64,000 bases of DNA from Maritimibacter sp. (GCA_002695005.1 NZNT01000003.1:1-64000); one strand, 5' to 3'; counted from the first letter of the stretch, positions 1-8,794 are shown. The notes: generated from the sequence alone by a model not told the origin. Numbers and translations: made by a program.

Positions 1-1
1 A

Positions 2-22
2 GACCCGGTCAAGGACCGGGTC
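2..22. repeat. perfect inverted repeat
   Basis: Nine-base arms (gacccggtc / gaccgggtc) are separated by a 3-base loop. It lies about 70 bases beyond the stop of the minus-strand receptor gene and could end its transcript, although no T-run follows on either strand. The neighbouring gene lies outside the window, so the owner is uncertain. Confidence 0.5.
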
Positions 23-53
23 GAAGGTATCCTGAGTTATTCAGAGGCTCCTT

Positions 54-77
54 AACCCATCGGACGACGGGTTTTTT
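54..77 (+). terminator. possible rho-independent terminator for a plus-strand gene left of the window
   Basis: Short arms aaccc (54-58) and gggtt (69-73) are followed directly by a T-run (74-77). The stem is only 5 bp with a 10-base loop, so this is a weak call. It faces the receptor gene on the opposite strand. Confidence 0.35.
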
Positions 78-91
78 GTCCCTTTCAACTG

Positions 92-2281
92 TCAGAAGTC
101 AACGCTGATGCCCACATAGGCCGTCCGGGGTAGATTCGGGCGAGCGCCATGGGGGCTGCGGGAAACAATCTCCTGATCATCGAGGACGTTGTCCACCTTG
201 GCGTAAACACGGGAGGACGGGTTCAGGGCATAGCTGCCAGAAAGGTCGACCAGCGTATAGTCATCGGTTTTACGGAAGATATTGTCAGTGCCCGAGCGGT
301 CACAGGTGTTATCGCTGCAGGTTTCGTCAACATACGAGACGTTGACGTAGGCATCCCACAGATCACCATCACGTAAGCCGGCCCGCACAGCCGCTACATT
401 TTCTGGAAGGTCTGTCAGGTTATCGCCCTTCAGGACGCTACCGTCATCGCTGTCTTCGGTAACTTCTGCGTCGGTGTAGGTCCAGGTGGCCTGCACAGGG
501 ACAGTCAGACCGTTGGCCAGTGTGAACTCATAGGCGGCCAGCAACTCAAGGCCCTGGATTTCCGATTCGCCTTCGCTGACTGTTCCGGCATCGATGATCT
601 GATTGCCGACGCTGCAGGGATTGGCAATAGAGCAGTTTCTCACGGTGTTTTCGTAGTCGCTGTAGAACGCGATTGCTTCCGCTCGCAGGGCGCCGCTGTT
701 GTATCGGGCGCCGGCTTCGAAGTTGGTGCTCAATTCCGGCTCCACGTTAGTGCCGCCGCTTCCGGCCGGTGCCATGCCGCGGTGTACGCCACCGATCAGG
801 GTAATCGTTGGGCTCAACCGGTAGGTTGCACCGAGGCCGGGCAGCAATTCGCTGGTGTCGTTGCTGGCGGTTTCGTTTTCACTGGCGGAGGTGCGTTCTG
901 TCGTGCTCCAGCGAGTCTGAGTGGTTTCAATATCCTCATAGCGCAGCAGGGCTGTGACAGTCAGGTCCTGGTTAATGGCGATCCGGTCTGCCACGAACAG
1001 ATTAAGAGCTTCGGCTTCATCAATGCGGTTGTCGCCGCCGGTGGGCGCGACCCGTTCAATAAACTCAAAAGATGGGCGGCCGTTGTTGACTACCTGCTCA
1101 TAATGGTCCTTGGGCTGGAAACGGTCCGCTTCATCCTCGTGCACCCGAGCGCCAAAGGTGATGTCATGGCGCATCCCAGCCAGGCTGACGCCATAATCGG
1201 CCTTTACTTCAATACCCTGGGACAGGTATTCCCGGGCACCGTTGGTCAGCGTGAAGGGACCGACGGGCTCAATTCCCTGAAGCTGGTTGTAGGCCGTCTG
1301 GTCGCCGTTGTTGGCCGCATTGATAAGACTGTTGAAGTTGCCCTTGAACCAGTTGCGCTTGAACTCGTTGCGGTAGAGCGTGGTGCTCAGTGACAGGTCA
1401 TCGGTCAGCTCTACAAGATGCCTGGCGGAATAGCCCTTGTGGCGGTTGTCCATGTTGTCGAACTGGGACAGAAAGTAACGCTGGTTCGGGTCACGTTTGA
1501 AATCCCTGTCGGTCAGTCCAAGGTAGGTTTCGTTGCTCAGTTCTTCGCTGTACTGGAACTTCAGGTCAAGCTGATGGTAGATGTCTGCGGAAGCATCGGA
1601 GTTGAAACGGACCTTGACGACATAGTCCTCTTTCTCAAAACCGGTATTGCGGTTTGAGTGCTGAAGGTCCTTGAAACCGTTGGTTTCTTCCTGGAAGGTT
1701 TCGAGCACGAAAGCGGCGGTGTCAGTGCTGTTGCCGTACCAGCTGTGAATGCGTTTGCCTGCATTTTCCGAAACCTCAGCCGTTACATGACCGGCTTCCG
1801 ATGCGGGAACCGGTGTCGACCGCAAATTAATCGCACCGCCTACCGTAAACGGGCCATAACGTAGCAAGTCCGGACCTTTCAGCACTTCAAGTCCACTCAT
1901 TCTGCCGAAGGTTGGCGAGTAGTAAGCGGCCGGCGCCGAATAGGGAGCCGGTGCGATCAGCACGTTGTCTTCCATGAGGGTGATTTTGGAAGAGCGGCCG
2001 GAACCGGAGCCACGAATGCCAATGTTCGGGCGCAGGCCATAGCCATCCTCTTCTTTCAGGTAGACGCCGGGCACTTCACGGACGGCTTTGTGAATGTCTG
2101 TGTACTTCATGGTTTCCAGGTCTTCATTGGTCACCACATGGGCGGAACCGGGCAGGGCGGACGCCGATGCGTCGTCCCCTATGATGACCAATTTACTCAG
2201 ACTTTGTTCCTGAGCCATGACAGCAGCCGGAGCGGCCATCACCGCCAGGGCAAGCAGGTGTCGGGAAAATCGGGTTGCCAT
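92..2281 (-). CDS. FecA-like TonB-dependent outer-membrane receptor
   Basis: The 729-residue protein would import a ferric chelate across the outer membrane using TonB energy. A signal peptide ending near AVMAQ is followed by a plug domain (about residues 30-160) with GIRGSGSGRSSKITLMED, PAAYYSP and LRYGPFTVGGAINL, the pattern of ferric-citrate (FecA) type receptors. A 22-strand barrel ends in an aromatic residue (GISVDF). There is no extra N-terminal signalling domain, so it should not act through a FecI/FecR cascade. The Fur-box promoter just upstream supports iron repression. The substrate is inferred; ferric citrate is only the nearest family name. The start ATG has a ggag ribosome site about 8 bases upstream. 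Confidence 0.85.
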   Translation of the reverse strand: MATRFSRHLLALAVMAAPAAVMAQEQSLSKLVIIGDDASASALPGSAHVVTNEDLETMKYTDIHKAVREVPGVYLKEEDGYGLRPNIGIRGSGSGRSSKITLMEDNVLIAPAPYSAPAAYYSPTFGRMSGLEVLKGPDLLRYGPFTVGGAINLRSTPVPASEAGHVTAEVSENAGKRIHSWYGNSTDTAAFVLETFQEETNGFKDLQHSNRNTGFEKEDYVVKVRFNSDASADIYHQLDLKFQYSEELSNETYLGLTDRDFKRDPNQRYFLSQFDNMDNRHKGYSARHLVELTDDLSLSTTLYRNEFKRNWFKGNFNSLINAANNGDQTAYNQLQGIEPVGPFTLTNGAREYLSQGIEVKADYGVSLAGMRHDITFGARVHEDEADRFQPKDHYEQVVNNGRPSFEFIERVAPTGGDNRIDEAEALNLFVADRIAINQDLTVTALLRYEDIETTQTRWSTTERTSASENETASNDTSELLPGLGATYRLSPTITLIGGVHRGMAPAGSGGTNVEPELSTNFEAGARYNSGALRAEAIAFYSDYENTVRNCSIANPCSVGNQIIDAGTVSEGESEIQGLELLAAYEFTLANGLTVPVQATWTYTDAEVTEDSDDGSVLKGDNLTDLPENVAAVRAGLRDGDLWDAYVNVSYVDETCSDNTCDRSGTDNIFRKTDDYTLVDLSGSYALNPSSRVYAKVDNVLDDQEIVSRSPHGARPNLPRTAYVGISVDF

Positions 2282-2320
2282 GTTGCTCTCCTGTTACAGC
2301 ACGTTTAAATAAGGCGAGCA

Positions 2321-2349
2321 ACTATACTAATGACAACCATTAACAACAA
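2321..2349 (-). promoter_or_regulatory. promoter with overlapping Fur box
   Basis: On the minus strand, TTGTTG (2344-2349) and TATAGT (2321-2326) are 17 bp apart. A 19-bp Fur-like element fills the spacer (2326-2344; minus strand gttaatggttgtcattagt). By my count 13 of its 19 bases match the classical Fur consensus. This fits iron-dependent repression of the receptor gene. Confidence 0.6.
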
Positions 2350-2399
2350 GCAAAGACTATCACTTAGATTTAGGGATATACTGAGTGCCAGCCAACCGG

Positions 2400-2693
2400 C
2401 ATAGAGGCGATCACCATCGCCGATCGACCCGTGCCACACCGGCACCGATGCGTCGGACCGGCAGGTCCGCACTGGCGGTTTGAGAAGTTGAGGTCAAAAG
2501 AGACGCGCATGCCCAGCCGGCCAAAATAGGCAACGGCCAACACATGGTGAATGGCGGAGAAATCGTAGTAAGAAAGTGGATATATATGGACGCCTCCCCG
2601 TAGTCAACGGGTGACTGGTGATGAAGCGGTGGCTCGCGGAGATATATGTCCACGTAAGTCGCCCTGACCAAAAAAGCTGGCCGGCTGCCGCGA
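2400..2693. other. gene-free stretch, possibly the decayed 5' part of the Cas7-like gene
   Basis: No intact gene is seen. The frame of the following Cas7-like gene stays open only back to a TAA at 2655-2657. Short charged stretches (for example TRMPSRPK in frame 1, around 2503-2526) lie in other frames and end in stops. This is what a frameshifted N-terminus would look like, but I cannot prove it from this copy alone. Confidence 0.3.
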
Positions 2694-3623
2694 TTGGGCC
2701 CATTGCGAGAGGATGCACCGCCATACTTCCCAGCTACAACATTGCGCGGTGCTATTCGACGATCGGCCCGCACGATGATTCGCCGGGCAGTGCTAAAGAA
2801 GTCTGAGAATGTAACGCCTTGGAGCGTGGATACGCATTATATGTTGACCCAAGGGGTCGATACGACCAATAAGGTTATTGATGAGAAGAATCAGGGCTTG
2901 ATTGGCAATGAGGATTCCCTTAGGAGGGACAATCCCTTCCTTAGCCTGTTCGGACGCTGGAAACTTCCAGGTCATCTGGGAATTGACAACGCTATCCCCG
3001 AAACGCTGGATTGTCTTTACGTTGAAGGTCGAGGGGTTCGTTCAAATGATTTCGTGCGTAATCCAGGGCAGGCTCAATTCTTGACCATTGATGATGCTCA
3101 GCGGCTGAAGCGCATGATTGAGCAAGACGGCTTGGCTGCGGTCGAGAGTGGTGACATTGATGCCCAGATCAAAGAGCTCAGAAAAGAAATCCGCTCCCTG
3201 AAAGATCCCGATGAAAAGGGAGAGGTTCAAGAGCAGATCCGCGCTCTGGAAGAACAGAAAAATTCAGTCAAAGCCGCCAAGGAGGGCAGTCGAGAAGTCA
3301 TTCAGCGCCCTTTAGAAGGCTTTGAGGCTATTATTCCGGGTACCCGCATGAAGCATCGGATGCTGCTTCAAAACGCGGATCAGATTGAGCTCGGTCTGAT
3401 GCTAGCATCGCTTAGAGAGTTTGCTCGATCTCCTTATGTGGGTGGCCATAGGTCACTGCATTGTGGAGAGATTAGCGCCAGTTGGCAGGTATCGTACTGG
3501 CCCGAAGATGGAGACCCGGTAGTCGCTGGTGAAATCAAGCTTTCCGCTAATGGATTCGATATCGTTGATGAGGACAGCGAGAAACTCCTGTCCGGGGCAT
3601 TCAAGGGGCCTGGGAGAGACTAG
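2694..3623 (+). CDS. Cas7-family (Csf2-like) CRISPR effector backbone protein, N-terminally truncated
   Basis: The predicted 309-residue protein uses a TTG start; the frame is open from 2658. Features of the Cas7/RAMP fold are visible: PYFPATTLRGAIRR near the N-terminus, NPFLSLFGRW at about 80-90, and IIPGTRMKHRMLL then YVGGHRSLHCGEIS toward the end, matching the usual 'PG..lRG', 'G..l.h.f' and 'iGG....G.G' motifs. Csf2 of type IV systems is the best fit. A charged coiled-coil segment sits at about residues 150-195. The roughly 50 residues expected before PYFPATTLRG are missing, so the gene is probably truncated or frameshifted. The stop overlaps a GTG that opens 17 further codons, perhaps a remnant of the next cas gene. 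The CRISPR-like repeats begin 90 bp downstream on the same strand. No other cas gene or dinG is present. Confidence 0.6.
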   Translation: MGPLREDAPPYFPATTLRGAIRRSARTMIRRAVLKKSENVTPWSVDTHYMLTQGVDTTNKVIDEKNQGLIGNEDSLRRDNPFLSLFGRWKLPGHLGIDNAIPETLDCLYVEGRGVRSNDFVRNPGQAQFLTIDDAQRLKRMIEQDGLAAVESGDIDAQIKELRKEIRSLKDPDEKGEVQEQIRALEEQKNSVKAAKEGSREVIQRPLEGFEAIIPGTRMKHRMLLQNADQIELGLMLASLREFARSPYVGGHRSLHCGEISASWQVSYWPEDGDPVVAGEIKLSANGFDIVDEDSEKLLSGAFKGPGRD

Positions 3624-3713
3624 TGGAGAGTGAAGACTTCCCGCTTCGATTTGAAAGATATCTGTTGATAGAATAGCTGGCTTGGTAAAAGGATGTGTCG
3701 ATTGAAATGAAGA

Positions 3714-3861
3714 GTATTCCCCAGGGTCATGAGGTAAACCGCTGACGTTTTAATAAGCCACAGAAGAGCTGGCATTTTTCCCGCAGGCGCGGGGGTAGAC
3801 CAACGCAGAAATGAAAAAGACTCTCATCGCTTTAATTTTCCCGCAGACGCGGGGGTAAGCA
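3714..3861 (+). CRISPR. degenerate three-repeat CRISPR-like array
   Basis: Three 28-base units start at 3714, 3774 and 3834, exactly 60 bases apart, leaving two 32-base spacers (3742-3773 and 3802-3833). Units 2 and 3 share TTTTCCCGCAG.CGCGGGGG and can fold as CCCGC/GCGGG hairpins. Unit 1 is more decayed in the stem but keeps ATTCCCC and GAGGTAAACC. The layout and sequence resemble type I-E/IV-A repeats. A fourth, poorer unit may lie at about 3896-3917. With a Cas7-like gene just upstream this looks like a relic or minimal CRISPR locus. Spacer 2 resembles the start of the porin gene at 11245. Confidence 0.6.
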
Positions 3862-3993
3862 AATAGCTTGTAGGGCAGGTAGCTAGGCTAGCATCGCCAG
3901 TGTACGCGCGGTAAGGGCCGCTTGCAGGCGGCCGGCCTAGCTGCTACATCCGTCTGCAGGTTAAAGCGCAGATAAATTCAGGTGCTGTTTGAC

Positions 3994-6348
3994 TCAGAAA
4001 CGCGCGCGCACACCGACTACTAGCGCTCGTGGTTTTCCTGGAGCCACGAACCGGTCGTCGTCAAATCCAGGATACGCAGCCTCTAGGACCTCATCAGATT
4101 CGCCGTAGACGCCGAATGTCTCATACTCTTGATCAAGAACATTATCGACATGTCCGAAGACTTCTAGATCTTCGATTACCTCATACATGGCGCGAAGATT
4201 TATGATCGAGAAACCGTCTATTTTGGAATTCTCGTTAGCTTCGTCGCCGCGGAAATACTGGCTACTCTGGTAACTGAAAACGGCCCCCAGCTTTAATTTC
4301 GAGGTGGCAGCCCAGTCAGCCGTTACTTTGAGATTGTGCATGGGGAGGCCGGGGATGGAGTCCCCTTCCTCAACCTGACGATTCGGGCCAAGGGGATTAT
4401 TGGGGCTGAAGGAGGTGTATGGCGTTTGGTAAGTGGCATCCAAGAGCGTATACCCAAGACCAAATGTTACGCTGTTAAAACGTTTCTGCCCCGCCAGTTC
4501 AAGGCCCATGCGGCGCGTGCGGCCAACATTGGCGAAGAACCCTTCTGAGGGTGCTCCCCCAGCCTGCTGAAAGATGATGTCATCATGATTAATGGTGTGG
4601 AACACCCCGACATTCCAGCGGTAGTCCAGATCATACCCACGTATGCCTGCCTCAAAAGTCTTCGCCACGACCTGCTCAAGGGGCGGGTCCGCAACGAAGC
4701 CGTTCGGCAGTTTACAGGGATCCTCCGGATCAGCGCAGCTCAACTCAGCAGGGGTGGGCGCCCGAGAAGATTCACTGTAACTGCCGTACACGCTTGATAT
4801 CGGCGCTATCTGCCAAGCAAAGCCTAGCGCCGGATTGAAGCGGTTGAACGTATGGTCCCCGTCAAGGGCGCCATCTTCATTTTGATCCTCCATCTTGACC
4901 TGCGTCCGATTGTAGCGGCCAGATAAAGTCAGATCGAAAACCTCAGACAGCGCCAGCGTATTGGTAAAGAAGATACCCGCATTCTGAACATCAGCGTCGA
5001 GACGGACGCGGGACTCGACATCGAACAGGTTGACGCCCGAAACACCCCGGTCAGCGCCCGGGGTCGCGTTGCGAAGTACGGCCAGTTGAGTATCAGATTC
5101 AAATTCGATCGCCGCAAAATCATAGTTGCCCCCGACTATCAGCTGATTCTCTCTGCCCTGGAATTCATTCAAAAGCGCGACTTGGGTGGCAATGCCCCCA
5201 CTCTGCTGTTCTGTTTTTGAGGTATTAAGAGTGCCGTCCAGTTCGTCAGCTTCCAGGGTAGGGGCAAGGTCTTCCAGAGAAAATCCTGCGTTACCCGCGA
5301 AACTCACGGGTTCGTCGACATCGCCTTCTTCGCAGAGGGTTGCCTCACCCGCATTCGGACCGGAGGTTAACACGCACTCATCATAGTCGCTGTCATCACC
5401 ATTCAACGCCTCCACGGTACTGTGGCGATAGTAAACGTTGCCGGCCAGTTGGAGCGTGTCCGAAAGCCAGGTTTCCCCGTTAAGCGCCAGAAGCGCCAGA
5501 TTGTTCTCAGTTTTATCTGGCTGGGTGTAGATGGCCTCACGACCTTCCAAAGGCATCAGTTCAAGAGGCACTGCGCCATTGCCAATTAGCGAGTTATTGC
5601 TGGTGGCCCCGGTGAACTCCAGTAAACTGTCGCCGCGCCGCCAGCTGAGATTAGCCAGCCCCTGACGGACTCTCGACGGGGAAAAGTCTCTCCAGCCATC
5701 CTCCTCGTAATAATTGCCGATAAGGTAGTAGCCCAGTTCGCCATTGTTGCCGCCAGTCTGAGCCTCCAAGCCAAATCGTCCAAACTCGCCACTAGAGACC
5801 TCCACTTGACTATCGGTGTAGCTGAAGCCGGTCTTGGTCCGGATCGATAAGGCGCCACCCAGCGTGTTCTGGCCGAATACTGGGTTGGAACCCGCAAATA
5901 AGTTGATCGAATCTATGGCCCCCTCCGGCATTAAATCCCAGTTAACCGTATCGCCGAAGGGTTCATTGAATCGGATGCCGTTGACATAGACGGAAAGTCC
6001 CTGCGGCAGGCCCAGTAAGGGAGAAGCGGTGAAACCGCGATACTGAATGTCTGGTTGGAAGGGATTGTTGACGGCTTCGTTGACGGTGACACTGTTGAAG
6101 TTAAAACGGAGATACTCCGCAAGGTTGAGCGATTGCGCCTGTTCAAGATCCTCACTATCAGCGGTTTGCACAGAGGCGGGTATGCGCTTTTTCTCCAGGC
6201 CGATCCCGTGGATAGGCGTCGTGCCAATAACCGTGATGGCTTCCAATGGTAAGGGTTTTTGTCCTACGTTTTCCTGACTTACACCAATGTCGGGAAAGGC
6301 GATAACGCCCGTTATAGCCGGTATCCAAAGGCATTTACTCACTCTCAT
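3994..6348 (-). CDS. TonB-dependent outer-membrane receptor, substrate unknown
   Basis: The 784-residue protein has an N-terminal signal segment, a TonB-box-like stretch (EAITVIGTTP), a plug at about residues 50-190 (IQYRGFTASPLLGLPQG, NPVFGQNTLGGALSIRT) and a long beta-barrel ending in VGVRARF. The loop with CVLTSGPN...LCEEGD and the later SCADPEDPC stretch carry cysteine pairs, probably extracellular disulfides. It lies alone on the minus strand. Its upstream region (6349-6480) shows no clear Fur or Pho box, so control is unknown. The family is certain; the ligand cannot be inferred from sequence. Confidence 0.85.
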   Translation of the reverse strand: MRVSKCLWIPAITGVIAFPDIGVSQENVGQKPLPLEAITVIGTTPIHGIGLEKKRIPASVQTADSEDLEQAQSLNLAEYLRFNFNSVTVNEAVNNPFQPDIQYRGFTASPLLGLPQGLSVYVNGIRFNEPFGDTVNWDLMPEGAIDSINLFAGSNPVFGQNTLGGALSIRTKTGFSYTDSQVEVSSGEFGRFGLEAQTGGNNGELGYYLIGNYYEEDGWRDFSPSRVRQGLANLSWRRGDSLLEFTGATSNNSLIGNGAVPLELMPLEGREAIYTQPDKTENNLALLALNGETWLSDTLQLAGNVYYRHSTVEALNGDDSDYDECVLTSGPNAGEATLCEEGDVDEPVSFAGNAGFSLEDLAPTLEADELDGTLNTSKTEQQSGGIATQVALLNEFQGRENQLIVGGNYDFAAIEFESDTQLAVLRNATPGADRGVSGVNLFDVESRVRLDADVQNAGIFFTNTLALSEVFDLTLSGRYNRTQVKMEDQNEDGALDGDHTFNRFNPALGFAWQIAPISSVYGSYSESSRAPTPAELSCADPEDPCKLPNGFVADPPLEQVVAKTFEAGIRGYDLDYRWNVGVFHTINHDDIIFQQAGGAPSEGFFANVGRTRRMGLELAGQKRFNSVTFGLGYTLLDATYQTPYTSFSPNNPLGPNRQVEEGDSIPGLPMHNLKVTADWAATSKLKLGAVFSYQSSQYFRGDEANENSKIDGFSIINLRAMYEVIEDLEVFGHVDNVLDQEYETFGVYGESDEVLEAAYPGFDDDRFVAPGKPRALVVGVRARF

Positions 6349-6899
6349 TAGCTACCTCTTCTATTATTAGGTTCTTATTTGATGGGCAGAGATAGAAGCC
6401 ATCCTATGGCAGATCATTAACCGTAATGTTCCATGGGCTTAGCATCCTGGCTATCCTCTGGTCGGACTGGTTCTTCATCCATTAGATGTAGTACTAAAGA
6501 TGCCCCCCCTTCCCGTCGACCGACCTCGTTTCAGGGCCGGCCTTGGCTGAAAAACGGCTCTTAAATGTGTCCGCTCGACGGGAAATAGCGTGGTTGCGGG
6601 TGCAGACCGGGTTGGCTTCTTCAGTTGTGGCCCTCGCTTCAAGTCGGACGGCTCCCGTATGAGTGCGGTCTCAAGACACTTCTGGCGCACTGCTAACTGC
6701 ACCGCGAAGTGATCATAGATCCGCGAAGGTGCAGTAGACATGGGATGGCTGAAGCCGCGATGAGTCTGTCATATAACTGAAACCAGACCTTCATGCGCCC
6801 TAACCGGGATATTGCATACAAGACAGGTTCCGCCCAACCGTTTGATATAATTGGGCTTGCGACAAAACTGCTTCGTACAAAGCAATACGGAACCTGCCC
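6349..6899. other. intergenic region, nothing recognised
   Basis: No gene with recognisable features was seen on either strand. A minus-strand open frame at 6475-6741 has an unusual Arg/Pro-rich composition and no ribosome site, and was left out. Confidence 0.5.
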
Positions 6900-7007
6900 A
6901 TGCTGAATGTACAGGGCAATGCGGAATTGATTGAAAGCGGTGATTCGCTGTACCTGGCTGATGTTCAGAAAATAAACGAACCAGTTGAACGGACCAGTGT
7001 CGAATGA
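6900..7007 (+). pseudogene. 35-residue open frame, possibly the end of a truncated gene
   Basis: The ATG opens MLNVQGNAELIESGDSLYL and runs to a TGA at 7005-7007. The frame also reads upstream without an obvious start. The turn-rich pattern 'G.AELIESGDSLYL' faintly recalls a cupin strand pair, but this is a guess. The stop codon lies inside the left terminal repeat of the MITE-like element, so insertion of that element may have cut the gene short. Confidence 0.3.
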
Positions 7008-7109
7008 CCCTTACTTAAGGGAAAAGCATGTCATTCCCACACTCCGTCATTCCCGCGAACGCGGGAATGACCGCTTATCTCAGTGTTTCGCTTAAGTAAG
7101 TGCCATTCG
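7001..7109. mobile_element. MITE-like element with 20-bp terminal inverted repeats
   Basis: The left end (7001-7021, cgaatgacccttacttaagg) and the right end (7090-7109) are imperfect inverted repeats sharing CTTACTTAAG and CGAATG. Inside is a 26-base palindrome (about 7048-7073) with arms gtcattcccgcg and cgcgggaatgac. At about 109 bp and non-coding, it fits a miniature element moved by a transposase elsewhere. No clear target-site duplication was found. Confidence 0.5.
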
Positions 7110-7128
7110 GGGCAGAGTGTTCTGCCCC
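7109..7128 (-). terminator. hairpin behind the OprO/OprP-like porin gene
   Basis: Perfect 8-bp arms (ggggcaga / tctgcccc) with a 4-base loop lie 17 bases past the porin stop. There is no T-run, so termination is inferred from position and stem strength. Confidence 0.5.
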
Positions 7129-7144
7129 GCAACCTGGTTAACTA

Positions 7145-8230
7145 TCAAAACGCATACTGGACTCTTCCGCGAAGTTCGTCGCCGCCATTATTGTTCACGT
7201 CTTCGCCGTCCATGTAACTTATACCAAGACGAACATTGTTGTTGGCGTAATAGTTCACGCCAAAGGTTGTTTGCTCCCCGTCGGTGCTTGAGAGCCCTAC
7301 ATCACTGTATTTTCCATCGCCATCTTCATACCGAGCAATGACTTCCCAGGCGCCAGCGTTTGAAGCCGGTTTGACGCGCTTGAATTTGCCACCCTTGTAG
7401 GGACGGCTCTCGCCGGTGATGATCCAGCCAAGCTGAATGTAGTAGCCATCAGAGCTGACGCTACCTTCGTCCGAATCAAAATATTCCGTTTGGGCATGAA
7501 AAGGACCAACAACACCAGCCAATTCCACATTGTACAAATCCGTCTCATCTTGCGAAGTGTCTGCATCGCGGCTTGAGAACCCGGCGCCGACGTGAAGGAC
7601 CCTGTCATTGCCGTTGATTGGAGCAAAGGTTGCCCGGCCCGTTATGGCGGCGTTGTTGATATCATCTGGCCCATCCCCATCTGCCTCAAAGTAGCCGACA
7701 CCGTAAGTCCAGTTGCGCCCTTTGCCGCTCAGCTGAAGACCCGCATTTCTTCCAGGCGCATAACGCTCCGTCATGGCGGACCGTTCTAGTGCGGAAATAT
7801 CCTTGGAGCTCGTCAATTCTTCCAGGCCGAAAGGCTCTTTCTGTTTACCGACGGTAACGGTTGCGCGTGAGCCAAACCCGTTATATCTGATGTACAGATC
7901 TTCGACGGTGCCACCGTCAGCGCCATCACTCTCGGCAACATTGAACTGTGTTTTGTAGGACCAGTCTCCGTAATAGCCTGCGGTATACAGGCGTGCTCGG
8001 CGCACATCAAAATCCTGTGTATCAACGGCACCATCGTCTGTTTGCGTGGCATCGTAGTCCCACTGGATACGACCGCCAAGTTTAAAACCCGCACTATCAT
8101 CCGCTTTCTTGACTTCAAGGCCGCTCTTGGTATTGATGACCAGGTCGGATCCTTCAGTAGTAACGGTTCCTGCTTGCGCCATTGACGCACCAGACGCAGC
8201 TAAAACAAAACACAGATATTTTTTCTTCAT
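7145..8230 (-). CDS. phosphate-selective porin (OprO/OprP family)
   Basis: The 361-residue outer-membrane protein has a signal peptide (MKKKYLCFVLAASGASMAQA) and a barrel carrying Porin_O_P signatures: GFKLGGRIQWDYD, DFDVRRARLYTAGYYGDW, VTVGKQKEPFGLEELTSSKD and a terminal phenylalanine (RVQYAF). The family forms trimers that favour phosphate or polyphosphate under phosphate starvation. A good Pho box upstream supports that role here. It is transcribed alone, with a hairpin behind its stop. Anion selectivity itself is inferred from the family. Confidence 0.85.
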   Translation of the reverse strand: MKKKYLCFVLAASGASMAQAGTVTTEGSDLVINTKSGLEVKKADDSAGFKLGGRIQWDYDATQTDDGAVDTQDFDVRRARLYTAGYYGDWSYKTQFNVAESDGADGGTVEDLYIRYNGFGSRATVTVGKQKEPFGLEELTSSKDISALERSAMTERYAPGRNAGLQLSGKGRNWTYGVGYFEADGDGPDDINNAAITGRATFAPINGNDRVLHVGAGFSSRDADTSQDETDLYNVELAGVVGPFHAQTEYFDSDEGSVSSDGYYIQLGWIITGESRPYKGGKFKRVKPASNAGAWEVIARYEDGDGKYSDVGLSSTDGEQTTFGVNYYANNNVRLGISYMDGEDVNNNGGDELRGRVQYAF

Positions 8231-8296
8231 ACAACCCTCCGGAAGTTCAAGTGATGCTAACGAATCGTTAGGCTGGGTTTATACTTCCATTGAATC

Positions 8297-8314
8297 ATTA
8301 CAATAAAGTTACAG
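8297..8314 (-). promoter_or_regulatory. Pho box upstream of the OprO/OprP-like porin
   Basis: The minus strand reads CTGTAAC-TTTA-TTGTAAT: two 7-bp half-sites 4 bp apart, the classical PhoB arrangement, about 70 bp upstream of the ATG. This predicts activation during phosphate limitation. Confidence 0.6.
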
Positions 8315-8329
8315 AGGGTGCCTCGGACC

Positions 8330-8600
8330 GTTGCGGGACATGCAGGCCAAATAAGGCACCACCCAACAGGTGGCCACAGTGGCAGAGCTTGTTCAGAAAG
8401 AGCTGGAGCACCAGGAACGCCAGGAGTTGGAGGTCCACTGCAAGCTAAATGGGAACAGCATGGCCAGCCAGAAAAAGTCATGCTCCACCCTGATCACGGT
8501 AGTCATCATGTACCCGCTGGTTTCACCAGAGACTCTGGCGCTACCGAATGAAGCAAAGCATGAGTAGATGCGGTGAGGTGGAGCCAGGGTGTAATCCGAC
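8330..8600 (+). pseudogene. remnant of an IS3-family transposase (orfB)
   Basis: Two plus-strand frames carry pieces of an IS3-type DDE transposase: GQPEKVMLHPDHGSHH (about 8459-8510, compare the family 'HSDqGSQY' motif) and, after a frameshift, WRYRMKQSMSRCGE (about 8530-8575, compare 'qiKQSMSRRGNCWDNA'). The frame is broken, the catalytic region incomplete and no ends are recognisable, so the element is dead. Confidence 0.55.
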
Positions 8601-8682
8601 GCCACTTTATATGAACAAGTCTGTTGTTTCGGTCCAAGAAACCGATGAAAGCGGTGGTTTGTCCGCGGTCGATTCCGGTGAC

Positions 8683-8714
8683 GAGGTCGTCATTTCACTT
8701 GAGATGACGACCTC
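8683..8714. repeat. perfect 11-bp inverted repeat
   Basis: Arms gaggtcgtcat and atgacgacctc flank a 10-base loop, between the IS3 remnant and the TorF-type porin gene. It may be an element end or a transcription stop for the minus-strand gene; no T-run is present. Confidence 0.55.
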
Positions 8715-8794
8715 TGCACAAGAAGCTACATAAGATGGAGCGAATATTAGTCCGTAATACGATGAGGCTATGGCAGGCTCCCTATAGCCGACGT

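Noticed and set aside
3714-3861. The three repeats as simple transcription terminators
   Set aside because: No T-runs follow the hairpins, the first unit lacks the stem, and the exact 60-base spacing fits a repeat-spacer array far better.
6475-6741. Minus-strand 88-codon frame
   Set aside because: Odd composition, no ribosome site and no recognisable features.
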